From an uncultured Lachnospiraceae bacterium (GTDB taxonomy: Bacteria > Bacillota > Clostridia > Lachnospirales > Lachnospiraceae): 64,000 bases of DNA. The stretch lies in NCBI GenBank assembly GCA_958402795.1, contig CATXUX010000016.1, positions 1 to 64,000 of the forward strand. The letters run 5' to 3'. Below the pieces are notes generated by a model, which had not been told where the DNA came from, made no database searches, and saw nothing but the letters and a program-made list of their open reading frames with translations. A program made the translations under genes and the position numbers. Positions 1 through 8,203 of this stretch are shown here, piece by piece; positions within the stretch are counted from its first letter, which is position 1, and each line of letters opens with the position of its first letter.

Positions 1-70
1 GTACTTTAGATAGACATATCCCTTTTTCAATTACAATTTACGGAAACTCAAGATTCTTCTGTCTGCACAC

Positions 71-107
71 AAAAAGAAAACAGCGGATCGTAAGTCCGCC
101 GTTCTCT
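71..107 (-). terminator. Intrinsic terminator of the flavodoxin-like gene
   Basis: Read on the minus strand, two 13-nt arms pair fully if two G-U pairs are allowed, around a 7-nt loop, followed by TTTTT. On the plus strand the same positions are mismatches, so the minus-strand RNA is the folded form. It lies about 25 bp past the stop of the gene at 133-750. Confidence 0.75.
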
Positions 108-132
108 TTCTGGTTTTCTATATTCTTCTCCT

Positions 133-750
133 CTATCTGATAAAATCCGTTCTTTGGAACGGTTCTTTTTCTGGAAGACCGTATTTTTCTTTTCCCAGCG
201 CGACAGATTTCATCAGAAATGCCATGTTTCTTGCCAGTGTCCGCATTCCCTGAAGTCCTTCTTCATCCTGCGCCGCCTCGCCGGCTTCCCTGCCGTGTAC
301 ACTATTCCAGTACTGCCCTGACGCAACCGGCATTCCACTGATCGTAAAATATTTGTTGAGTTCATCAAATGTTGCCGACAAGCCTCCTCTGCGCGCCACC
401 ACAACACTGGCTCCTACCTTCATTGTTTTATCAAACGGTGTGCTGAAAAACAGGCGGTCCAAAAAAGAAACCAGCGTACCGTTTGCCGACGCATAATAGA
501 CCGGACTTCCCACCACCAGGCCGTCGCATGCCTCAAATTTGGAAGCGGTTTCATTTACACAGTCGTCAATGACGCATTTTCCTTTCTTGGAACAGACGCG
601 GCACCCGATACAGCCGCGGATCGGTTTGCTGCCAACCTGCACAATTTCACTGTCAATTCCCTCTTCTGCAAAAATCTTCTCCATCTCTTTGAGCGCAATA
701 TACGTATTTCCCTCTTTGCGCGGACTTCCGTTGATCATCAATACCTTCAT
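133..750 (-). CDS. Flavodoxin-fold NAD(P)H-dependent FMN reductase / iron-sulfur flavoprotein-like
   Basis: A 205-residue cytoplasmic protein. The N-terminus has the FMN-phosphate loop (INGSPRKEGNT, residues 7-17), followed by a cysteine cluster (CIGCRVC and a further CVIDDC, about residues 47-64) and VGSPVYYASANGT, typical of the NADPH-dependent FMN reductase family. The cysteines resemble iron-sulfur flavoproteins, but a cluster is not proven. The ATG is preceded by GGGAGG at 7 nt. It is followed on the same strand by a terminator. It probably reduces flavins or quinone-like compounds; the substrate cannot be read from sequence. The gene lies just downstream of the aldo/keto reductase on the same strand, so the two may be co-transcribed redox functions. 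Confidence 0.85.
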   Translation of the reverse strand: MKVLMINGSPRKEGNTYIALKEMEKIFAEEGIDSEIVQVGSKPIRGCIGCRVCSKKGKCVIDDCVNETASKFEACDGLVVGSPVYYASANGTLVSFLDRLFFSTPFDKTMKVGASVVVARRGGLSATFDELNKYFTISGMPVASGQYWNSVHGREAGEAAQDEEGLQGMRTLARNMAFLMKSVALGKEKYGLPEKEPFQRTDFIR

Positions 751-788
751 ATCGATCCTCCCTGTCCAGGTATTCCTGTGATTCGTTT

Positions 789-1640
789 TTAATCATGAAG
801 TTTCAAGCCGTGCAGCATTTTCACAAATGCCGGGTCATCATGGTTGACGATCTCACTGTGCCCCAGATCCAGTCCGGCGATCTCAGTCATATCTTCTTCA
901 CTGAGTGTAAAATCCCAGACAGCAAGATTCTGTTCCATCCGATCCTTGTGTACCGATTTCGGGATCACAACCACACCTCTCTGTATATTCCAGCGAAGCG
1001 CTACCTGTGCGGCGCTCTTTCCATATTTTTCACCGATCTTTGTAAGAACCGGATGTGTAAAGATCCCATGGTTTCCTTCCGCGAACGGTCCCCATGCTTC
1101 CGGAACAACCCCGTACTCTTTCATCAGTGCCAGTGCATCTTCCTGCTGGAAGAACGGATGCAGTTCCACCTGATTCACCGCCGGGATGACCTCTACTGTC
1201 TCACACAGATCTGCCAGACGTGCCGGATAAAAATTACATACACCGATTGCTTTTAGTTTTCCTTCTTTATATGCCTCTTCCATTGCCCGGTATGCACCGA
1301 TATAATCTCCCATCGGCTGATGTACCAGATAGAGATCCAGATAATCCAGTCCGAGCTTCTCAAGTGAAGTCTGGATTGCTTTCTTCGCCTCTTCATAACC
1401 GGCGTCCTGCACCCAGAGTTTTGTCGTGATAAATAATTCCTCCCTCGGCACGCCGCACTTTGCAATTGCTTTTCCGACAGCCTCTTCATTCATATACGCC
1501 GCTGCCGTATCAATCAGACGATAGCCGCACGCGATCGCATCCAGAACCGCCTGCTCACACTGTGCCTGATCCGGAACCTGAAATACTCCAAACCCTTCCA
1601 GCGGCATTTTTACTCCATTATTTAATGATACATATTCCAT
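789..1640 (-). CDS. Aldo/keto reductase
   Basis: A 283-residue NADPH-dependent carbonyl reductase of the AKR superfamily. The catalytic set is visible: DTAAAYMNE (Asp and Tyr), TTKLWV (Lys) and LVHQP (His), followed by AIGVCNF and the C-terminal cofactor segment VVIPKSV. The open frame extends upstream to 1712, but the ATG at 1640 has AGGAGGATATC just before it and starts at the normal family N-terminus (MEYVSLNNGVKMP). It is divergent from a LysR regulator, with a palindrome of the LysR-box type over its -35 region, so regulation by that neighbour is likely. The flavodoxin-like gene follows 38 bp downstream. Confidence 0.92.
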   Translation of the reverse strand: MEYVSLNNGVKMPLEGFGVFQVPDQAQCEQAVLDAIACGYRLIDTAAAYMNEEAVGKAIAKCGVPREELFITTKLWVQDAGYEEAKKAIQTSLEKLGLDYLDLYLVHQPMGDYIGAYRAMEEAYKEGKLKAIGVCNFYPARLADLCETVEVIPAVNQVELHPFFQQEDALALMKEYGVVPEAWGPFAEGNHGIFTHPVLTKIGEKYGKSAAQVALRWNIQRGVVVIPKSVHKDRMEQNLAVWDFTLSEEDMTEIAGLDLGHSEIVNHDDPAFVKMLHGLKLHD

Positions 1641-1676
1641 CGTGATATCCTCCTTTATTGTCTTTCTATGTCTTAT

Positions 1677-1723
1677 AGTATAAAAAATTTTTTCAAAAAA
1701 GTACAATATCAATTTCGTATTGT
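1677..1723 (-). promoter_or_regulatory. Aldo/keto reductase promoter with LysR-type operator
   Basis: On the minus strand, TTGTAC (1701-1706) and TATACT (1677-1682) are 18 bp apart. A perfect palindrome with arms ACAATA and TATTGT (1703-1723) fits the LysR T-N11-A rule and overlaps the -35. The plus-strand regulator gene has its own TATACT at 1726-1731. Confidence 0.65.
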
Positions 1724-1761
1724 GCTATACTAAATATGAATACTGACAGGAGGATATTTTT

Positions 1762-2601
1762 ATGATTGCACTGAATGAACTGGAACAGCTTGTGGCATTT
1801 TCCCGGTACGGTACTTTATCTGTCGCCGCCGAAAAGCTGCACATTTCTCAGCCAACCCTGACACGTTCTATGCAAAAGCTGGAAGCCGAGTTCGGAGTTC
1901 CGCTTTTTCACCGTACAAAAAACAAACTAGAATTCAACGAAAACGGAAAACTGGCTGCGGAATATGCTAACCATATCTTAAACCAGACTGGAACAATGCT
2001 GGAAAGCGTCCGTGCACTGGACCGGGCCGGACGTACCATTTCCATTGGTTCCTGTGCGCCTATGCCGATGGTTTCATCCGTTCAGGAAGCGGCGCGTTTG
2101 TACCCGCATATGACCATTTCTTCCGAATGTCGGGATTGCGAAGCGCTGATCGAGGGACTGCAAAGCGGTCTCTACCAGATCATTATCCTGCCGTATGAGC
2201 CTGAAAATCCAGATGTCTGTTTCCGGAAAACGGGAGCAGAAACCTTGTTTTTTGCCCTGCCTCATACACACCGCTTCGCAGACAAAGACGGACTTTATAT
2301 GGAGGAAATGGACGGCGAAAGCATGCTTCTTTACTCGGATATCGGTTTCTGGCACAGCCTGCCGCGGCAGAAAATGCCGCACTCCCGTTTTCTTGTGCAG
2401 ACAGACCGGTTCGCATTTGAAGAGCTGATTTCCGCTTCTGTCCTCCCCTGCTTCGTAAGCGATATCTCAATTGCAAGGGACGGTGTGCCCCAAAACCGTG
2501 TCATTGTCCCGATCCTGGATCCGGAGGCAAGCGTGACCTACTACACTGTATGCCTGAAAAGTACACTCCCGAAAGTAAAAAAGATGATGAACCACTTTTG
2601 A
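1762..2601 (+). CDS. LysR-family transcriptional regulator
   Basis: A 279-residue protein with the N-terminal LysR winged helix-turn-helix (residues 1-60; LSVAAEKLHISQPTLTRSMQ) and a C-terminal periplasmic-binding-like effector domain. The ATG follows AGGAGG at 8 nt. It is transcribed away from the aldo/keto reductase across a 121-bp gap that holds a T-N11-A palindrome, the usual arrangement for a regulator that controls its divergent neighbour. The effector is unknown; a carbonyl compound handled by the reductase is a guess. It converges tail to tail with the next AraC gene, 5 bp apart. Confidence 0.9.
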   Translation: MIALNELEQLVAFSRYGTLSVAAEKLHISQPTLTRSMQKLEAEFGVPLFHRTKNKLEFNENGKLAAEYANHILNQTGTMLESVRALDRAGRTISIGSCAPMPMVSSVQEAARLYPHMTISSECRDCEALIEGLQSGLYQIIILPYEPENPDVCFRKTGAETLFFALPHTHRFADKDGLYMEEMDGESMLLYSDIGFWHSLPRQKMPHSRFLVQTDRFAFEELISASVLPCFVSDISIARDGVPQNRVIVPILDPEASVTYYTVCLKSTLPKVKKMMNHF

Positions 2602-2606
2602 AGACT

Positions 2607-3806
2607 TTATTTTTTCTGCTGCCGGTACTCCGTCGGGGTGACGCCAAACAGTTTGCGGAATTGATCGGCAAAATAGCTCTGCGAGCAGAACTGCAGCCGT
2701 TCACTGATTTCCTGTATTTCTTCCTGTGTCGTGCGCAGCAAAAGCGCCGCGCGCTCCAGCCGTGCTTTGCGGATATACGCATTGGGCGTGAGTCCCACCT
2801 CCCGTTTGAATTTTTTGCTCAGGTAGTATTCCGTATAACCGACTTGCTGTGCTAACTGTCCCAGTGTGAGCCTGTCTTCCAAATGCAGGTCGATATACTC
2901 ACAGCAGGCCCGAACCGGCTGTGACAGATGGCTGGTACGGCAGCGATGTACACGCTGAATGAAATCTGCCTGCATCGTATGTGCAATTTCGACCAGATCC
3001 GAGATCGTGGCGCAGGCCTCAACACTTTGAAAGTAGCGGTCCGTCAGGGAATATGATACTTCCGGCGTCAGGCCACCCTCAATGGCGGCGCGGGAAAACA
3101 GCGTAATACAGACCAGCACGGTGTTTTTCATCTGCCGCATGGGATCACCGTTACTCAGCTTTCCAAGATGACCGGTGACGGATATCCTGTTCATGTGTGC
3201 CTGGTAGTTCAGATCACCCTCCCGGACCATTCGAAGCATTTCCTGTTCGTCCTTATAGGTTCCGTGTGCATCCGTTAATTCCTGCTGTGTATAGGTTCCC
3301 GGGGTATGCTGTTCGCTTTCGCAATAGCGCAGATCACTGGCCGTAATTTTTTCGCCGGTGACACAAAAGTGCAGCATAATCGCGTATTCGAAGATACGGC
3401 TCAGACTGATGACCGGGAGCTTTTGCAGAAAAACTAGGAATTCCTGACGTAACGGAATGCTCAGGCCGTGCCTGCTTAATTCGGCTTCCAGACTTTTCGG
3501 CGGACTGTCATCCACAAAAAAGGGGCCGAGCACATAGAGGCGAAGGAATTCCTCTCCTTCAAACTGTGGTACCATGACCCACATCAGTCCGATTTCGTTC
3601 GTGAAAATGATCGGCGTGCGGTTCGCTGTGATCTGCTTATCAAACTCTTCACGGCGGTGGCTCATCATAAAAAGATCGTTTACGGTGTTTTGTTCCGGAC
3701 AATTGCTCGAAATCAGGTGAAAGCCGCTGTCATAAGACCAAAAGTACAAGTCATGGCAGCAATTGACCATATCACGGAACAGCGCAAGATTTGTTTCTAT
3801 ATCCAT
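2607..3806 (-). CDS. AraC-family transcriptional regulator of the glycoside cluster
   Basis: A 399-residue regulator. The last ~100 residues hold the two AraC helix-turn-helix motifs (LTLGQLAQQVGYTEYYLSKK and the FGVTPTEYR terminal signature). The long N-terminal half (1-260) is a sensory region I do not recognise in detail; it has WSYDSGFHLISSNCPEQN near the start. It is divergent from the glycoside transporter/hydrolase operon that starts at 4058, so it most likely activates that operon in response to a plant glycoside or oligosaccharide. The ATG has AGAGG 9 nt upstream. Confidence 0.88.
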   Translation of the reverse strand: MDIETNLALFRDMVNCCHDLYFWSYDSGFHLISSNCPEQNTVNDLFMMSHRREEFDKQITANRTPIIFTNEIGLMWVMVPQFEGEEFLRLYVLGPFFVDDSPPKSLEAELSRHGLSIPLRQEFLVFLQKLPVISLSRIFEYAIMLHFCVTGEKITASDLRYCESEQHTPGTYTQQELTDAHGTYKDEQEMLRMVREGDLNYQAHMNRISVTGHLGKLSNGDPMRQMKNTVLVCITLFSRAAIEGGLTPEVSYSLTDRYFQSVEACATISDLVEIAHTMQADFIQRVHRCRTSHLSQPVRACCEYIDLHLEDRLTLGQLAQQVGYTEYYLSKKFKREVGLTPNAYIRKARLERAALLLRTTQEEIQEISERLQFCSQSYFADQFRKLFGVTPTEYRQQKK

Positions 3807-4057
3807 AGCACATACCTCTCATCAAATGCAGTAATCAGTCCTTCTTTTGGAAAATATTGTTGACTTCAGTATATCAGGCTGTCTGAATCAATTCTATCAT
3901 AAATTCAGTTTTTTCACAATAAAATAGCTATAATGTGGAAATGAAGCCAGAAAACAGTAAAAAAGCGAATTCTTTATAACACTTTCTCCTGCTGATTTGA
4001 TACGATAAGGTCAACACAAAGACTGAACCTTACAGGAATATGAAATCAGGAGGAAAC
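3807..4057. promoter_or_regulatory. Divergent control region of the glycoside operon
   Basis: A 251-bp gap between the AraC gene and the symporter. A good -10 (TATAAT, 3929-3934) faces the symporter but has no recognisable -35 at 16-18 bp. That is what one expects of a promoter needing an AraC-type activator. I could not pick out paired operator sites with confidence. Confidence 0.45.
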
Positions 4058-5746
4058 ATGATGAAAAAAACGAAAAAGAACGGACTGTTTGAGTCCAAAG
4101 CACTGGATTCTCGTATTCACTCTGCCAATACGACCGGGAGTGAAAAAGCACTGGGTTATTTCCTTGGCCCTTGCCTGGTGTATATGGCGTACTATTCAAT
4201 TGCCGGTACTTATCTGACACAGTTCTACACAGATGTACTTGGGATTTCCGGTATCTTTCTGACAATGATGCCCGTATTCAGCAAGATCTTTGACGCCATC
4301 ACCAACATAGTTATGGGGCGCGTCATCGACAAAACTCACACAAGACAGGGCAAGGCACGCCCCTGGATCTTGATTTCCGGCTTTGCAATGGCAATTTGCG
4401 GTATTTTGCTGTATGCCGTTCCCAATGCCGGCCGCACGGTGCAGTTAGTGTGGATCGTGGTCAGCTACAATTTGTTCTTTGCCTTTGCATTTACGATCTA
4501 TAACATGAGTCATACACTGATGGTTCCGTTATCCACCCGCAACACAAAACAGCGGGACGGACTTGCGATGCTTACCAGCACCGGCACGACCATGCTGCCG
4601 GGTCTTTTGGTTACCATCATTCTCCCCATTATGATCAATACCATTGGTGTGGGATCGTCCGCAAAGGGATCATGGATGACTGTTATGAGTGTCCTGTCTA
4701 TTCTGGCGCTTCCCGCGACGCTGATCGAATACTATTTCACAAAAGAGCGTGTAACAGAGGAATCCATTGCAGCCGGGACAGACACGAAGGAAAACACGGT
4801 CTCTTTCCTGCAGCAAATGAAAGCCGCATTCTCTGATCCGTATTGGCTCATCATTATCGGCTTCAATATTGTCTATCAGATCATGAATACCCTGTCCACC
4901 AATTCCATGATCTATTATTCCAACTGGGTGGTTGCCGACTCGGTCAATGGCGGCACGAAAATGCAGGTTCTGATCAACGCCATCGGACAGGCGCCGCTTG
5001 GTCTTGGAATCTTCATTCTGTGGCCTCTGGTCCGCAAATTCGGAAAACGTATGGTCACCATGTTCGGCTTCGGCATCGGCGCACTGGGAAGCCTTCTGGT
5101 ACTGCTGACGCCCGGCAATGTAACAACACTGTTGATCGGTCTTGTGATCAAATCCTTTGGCGCATTGCCGACGTACTGTATGGCCGCCATGCTGGCCGAG
5201 GCACTGGATCATATCGAATGGAAAAACGGATACCGCGCAGACGGCTTTTCCGCATCAGTTATCAGTATTATTACTACGGTGGCTGCAGGTATCGGACAGT
5301 CTATCATCATTGGCGGCATCAGCGCGTTTGGCTATATTGCCCCTACTTCGAATATGGAGATCATCCAGCAGCCTGACGCAATGAAAACTTTCTTCAACTG
5401 GTGCTTTGTCGGCATCCCGATGATCGGCTACACGATCGGCTCGCTGTTGATGCTGCGCTTTGATGTCGAGGACAAGATGCCTCAGATCTCCGCTGACATC
5501 ACTGCCCGCCATAAGGCGGAGGCAGAGGCCCGGGGCGAGGTGTACTACTCTACGGAAGAAAAAGCCGCTATGGAGCAGGAAGAACAGGAGAAGATCGCTG
5601 AGGCAAAGCGGATTGAAGAGCTCAAAGCCAAATGTGCCAAAAAAGGATTGCGGTTTGAAGACGAAGAGGCCAAATATCAGGCAAAACTCGCCGCAAAGAA
5701 AGCAAAGGAAGAGGCAAAAGCCGCAAAGAAGACCAAAAAGAAATAA
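4058..5746 (+). CDS. GPH-family glycoside/pentoside/hexuronide:cation symporter
   Basis: A 562-residue membrane carrier of the MFS_2/GPH type. It starts with a short cytoplasmic tail, then EKALGYFLGPCLVYMAYY as the first membrane helix, and carries the family loop RVIDKTHTRQGKARPW. About 12 hydrophobic segments run to residue ~465. The last ~95 residues form a highly charged Ala/Lys/Glu tail ending AKAAKKTKKK, longer than usual for the family and probably helical in the cytoplasm. AGGAGG at 4048 points to the ATG at 4058 or the next one at 4061, not the upstream ATG at 4040. As the first gene before GH3, GH2, GH78 and GH43 enzymes without signal peptides, it probably imports a small glycoside that is then trimmed inside. 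Confidence 0.88.
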   Translation: MMKKTKKNGLFESKALDSRIHSANTTGSEKALGYFLGPCLVYMAYYSIAGTYLTQFYTDVLGISGIFLTMMPVFSKIFDAITNIVMGRVIDKTHTRQGKARPWILISGFAMAICGILLYAVPNAGRTVQLVWIVVSYNLFFAFAFTIYNMSHTLMVPLSTRNTKQRDGLAMLTSTGTTMLPGLLVTIILPIMINTIGVGSSAKGSWMTVMSVLSILALPATLIEYYFTKERVTEESIAAGTDTKENTVSFLQQMKAAFSDPYWLIIIGFNIVYQIMNTLSTNSMIYYSNWVVADSVNGGTKMQVLINAIGQAPLGLGIFILWPLVRKFGKRMVTMFGFGIGALGSLLVLLTPGNVTTLLIGLVIKSFGALPTYCMAAMLAEALDHIEWKNGYRADGFSASVISIITTVAAGIGQSIIIGGISAFGYIAPTSNMEIIQQPDAMKTFFNWCFVGIPMIGYTIGSLLMLRFDVEDKMPQISADITARHKAEAEARGEVYYSTEEKAAMEQEEQEKIAEAKRIEELKAKCAKKGLRFEDEEAKYQAKLAAKKAKEEAKAAKKTKKK

Positions 5747-5765
5747 ATCGTTCTCGTAATAAAGC

Positions 5766-5793
5766 CAGGGAAGCGGCATTTGCCGCTGCCCTG
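5766..5793 (+). other. Intercistronic hairpin
   Basis: CAGGG and AGCGGCA pair with TGCCGCT and CCCTG around a 2-nt loop, with one internal mismatch. No T-run follows, so it is more likely a processing or mRNA-protecting hairpin between symporter and GH3 than a terminator. Confidence 0.55.
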
Positions 5794-5826
5794 TGACTGA
5801 TTTTCGGTGAAAGGAGCCAGCCTAAG

Positions 5827-8166
5827 ATGGAAAAAAATAAAATAGAAGCAATTGTCGCGCAACTGACGCTGGAAGAAAAAGCGGGGCTGACCTGCGGCAA
5901 GGATCATTGGTTTACAAAAGCAGTAGAACGGCTGGGAGTGCCTCAGGTGCGCACCAGCGACGGCCCTCACGGTCTGAGAACACAGGACGGTGAGACAAAT
6001 TCCTTATCAGAAGGTTCCAGTATAAAGGCAGTCTGCTTTCCTGCTGCCTGCGCTGCCGCTGCCAGTTTTGACCGGAATTTAATTACCTGTATGGGAGAAG
6101 CTCTGGGCCGGGAGAGTCAGGCGTTGGGGGTGCATGTGCTGCTTGGCCCCGGCGTGAATATCAAGCGCAGTCCTCTGTGCGGACGGAACTTTGAGTATTA
6201 TTCAGAAGATCCATTGCTGGCAGGCGAACTGGGCGCGTCTTTTGTGAAAGGCGTCCAGAGTCAGGGCGTCGGAACCAGCCTGAAGCACTTCTTTGCCAAC
6301 AGCCAGGAGCACCGGCGGATGGATTCCAGCTCGGAAATGGACGAGCGGACTATGCGGGAAATTTACCTGCCTGCTTTTGAGACTGTAGTGAAAAAAGCGC
6401 AGCCATGGACCATCATGGCTTCTTACAATAAAATCGACGGTATTTATTCAACTGCCAATAAGAAATATCTGACAGAGCTTTTGCGTAAGGAATGGGGGTT
6501 TGCCGGTCTGGTCACCAGCGACTGGGGCGCTACCCATGACCGGAGCGCCGCCGTGGCGGCAGGCTGCGATCTGACCATGCCTGCCGAAGACACAGACGAG
6601 CAGATTGTAAAGGCTGTTCAGGAAGGGACACTGGATATCGCCGACTTAGATTCCTGCTGTGTCCGGCTTTTGGAACTGGCGTTCAAGGCAGCGGAAAATC
6701 ACCGGGATGGCGTGGTCTTTGACTACGAAGGTGATCACACTCTGGCAAGGGAGATTGCCGGACAGTCTATGGTACTTTTGAAAAACAAGGACAATATTCT
6801 TCCATTAAACGAAAATGCAGATGTGGCGTTCATCGGACCCTTTGCCGCTGTCCCACGGTATCAGGGCGGCGGTTCCAGCCATATCAACAGCTCCAGAGTT
6901 GTCAGCGCTGTGGAAGCGGCAAAAGCCGTCGGCATCACGGTACGCCATGCTCCCGGCTGCCGTCCGGACGGAACCACCGACGATGCCTTGCTTGCCAAAG
7001 CCGTTGCTGCAGCGGAAGCGGCGGATATTGCGGTTTTGTTTGTGGGACTAACCGACGCCATGGAGTCCGAGGGCGTAGACCGTCGGCATATGCGCCTGCC
7101 GGACGGACACAATGCTCTCGTGGAGGCGGTTTGCGCCGCCAATCCGAACAGCGTGGTGGTACTGCACAATGGTTCCCCGGTAGAACTGCCCTGGGTAGAA
7201 AAACCCAAAGCGATTCTGGAGGCATATCTGGGCGGCCAGGCCGTAGGCGAGGCAGCCGTGGATGTGCTGTACGGCAAGGTCAATCCAAGCGGTCATCTGC
7301 CGGAGTCCTTCCCGAAGCGGCTGGAGGATAATCCTTCCTATCTGTATTACTTCGGCGAAGGCGGCGTTGTAAATTACAATGAGGGTCTGTTTGTGGGGTA
7401 CCGCTACTACGAGAGCAAAAAGCAGGAGGTTCTGTTCCCCTTTGGCTACGGTCTGAGTTACACCACGTTTGATTACAGCGATCTGGTTCTGAGCAAAGAA
7501 AAACTTGACGAAGGTGAGGAACTGACTGTCAGCGTATCTGTTACCAACACAGGAACCCGTACCGGCAAGGCTGTTGTTCAACTCTACATCGCTCCGGAAA
7601 AAGTGGAAATGATCCGTCCGGTGCGGGAATTGAAGGAATTTGCCAAGGTGGAACTGAACCCCGGTGAAAGCAGGACGGTTACCTTCACTCTGGGGAAACG
7701 GGCCTTTGCCCACTGGAATCCCACTACCCATAGCTGGCGCTGTGAGAGCGGCAAGTACACCATTCAGATCGGCGCCAATGCTCATGATATCTGTCTGGAA
7801 GCGGATGTGCAGATGGCGGCAGAGCCGATTCCGCCCGTAGGAGGCTACACTCTGGATATGCCCATGGGTGAGTTTGCCAAAAGTCCCAAAGGACATCATT
7901 TCTTAGACGAAAATATTGAATATATGGTTCGCGGCATGGCCATGGCAGGTTTTATCCCAAAAGAGCTGCTGGCTTTGGCAGACAGCATCCCCGGCGGACT
8001 GAACCTGACGGTCATCGACATGCTGGCAAAACGGGCAGGGAACGATGCCGGAGGCACCAGCGGCATTCAGGTATTGCTGGGACAGCCATTGAATATTTTA
8101 AACAGCTTTCTGCCCCAGGAGAAGAAAGAAGCGCTGTCCACGCTGCTGGGGCAGCTCAGCCAATAA
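5827..8166 (+). CDS. GH3 beta-glucosidase (intracellular)
   Basis: A 779-residue glycoside hydrolase of family 3 without signal peptide. The N-terminal (beta/alpha)8 domain has SDGPHGLR, KHFFANSQE and LVTSDWGATHD; Asp232 in the SDW motif is the expected nucleophile. The second domain has the glycine-rich GGGSSHINSS. A fibronectin-III-like domain follows (LFPFGYGLSYTTFDYSD onward). About 110 further residues after that domain (from roughly 665) contain Gly/Leu-rich stretches I cannot assign; they are an unusual C-terminal extension. The ATG has AAAGGAG upstream. It lies 80 bp after the symporter in the same operon and probably removes beta-linked glucose or xylose from the imported glycoside. 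Confidence 0.93.
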   Translation: MEKNKIEAIVAQLTLEEKAGLTCGKDHWFTKAVERLGVPQVRTSDGPHGLRTQDGETNSLSEGSSIKAVCFPAACAAAASFDRNLITCMGEALGRESQALGVHVLLGPGVNIKRSPLCGRNFEYYSEDPLLAGELGASFVKGVQSQGVGTSLKHFFANSQEHRRMDSSSEMDERTMREIYLPAFETVVKKAQPWTIMASYNKIDGIYSTANKKYLTELLRKEWGFAGLVTSDWGATHDRSAAVAAGCDLTMPAEDTDEQIVKAVQEGTLDIADLDSCCVRLLELAFKAAENHRDGVVFDYEGDHTLAREIAGQSMVLLKNKDNILPLNENADVAFIGPFAAVPRYQGGGSSHINSSRVVSAVEAAKAVGITVRHAPGCRPDGTTDDALLAKAVAAAEAADIAVLFVGLTDAMESEGVDRRHMRLPDGHNALVEAVCAANPNSVVVLHNGSPVELPWVEKPKAILEAYLGGQAVGEAAVDVLYGKVNPSGHLPESFPKRLEDNPSYLYYFGEGGVVNYNEGLFVGYRYYESKKQEVLFPFGYGLSYTTFDYSDLVLSKEKLDEGEELTVSVSVTNTGTRTGKAVVQLYIAPEKVEMIRPVRELKEFAKVELNPGESRTVTFTLGKRAFAHWNPTTHSWRCESGKYTIQIGANAHDICLEADVQMAAEPIPPVGGYTLDMPMGEFAKSPKGHHFLDENIEYMVRGMAMAGFIPKELLALADSIPGGLNLTVIDMLAKRAGNDAGGTSGIQVLLGQPLNILNSFLPQEKKEALSTLLGQLSQ

Positions 8167-8203
8167 GGAAGAATCATGTGATCAAAGATAAGGAGGGTGC
8201 AAC

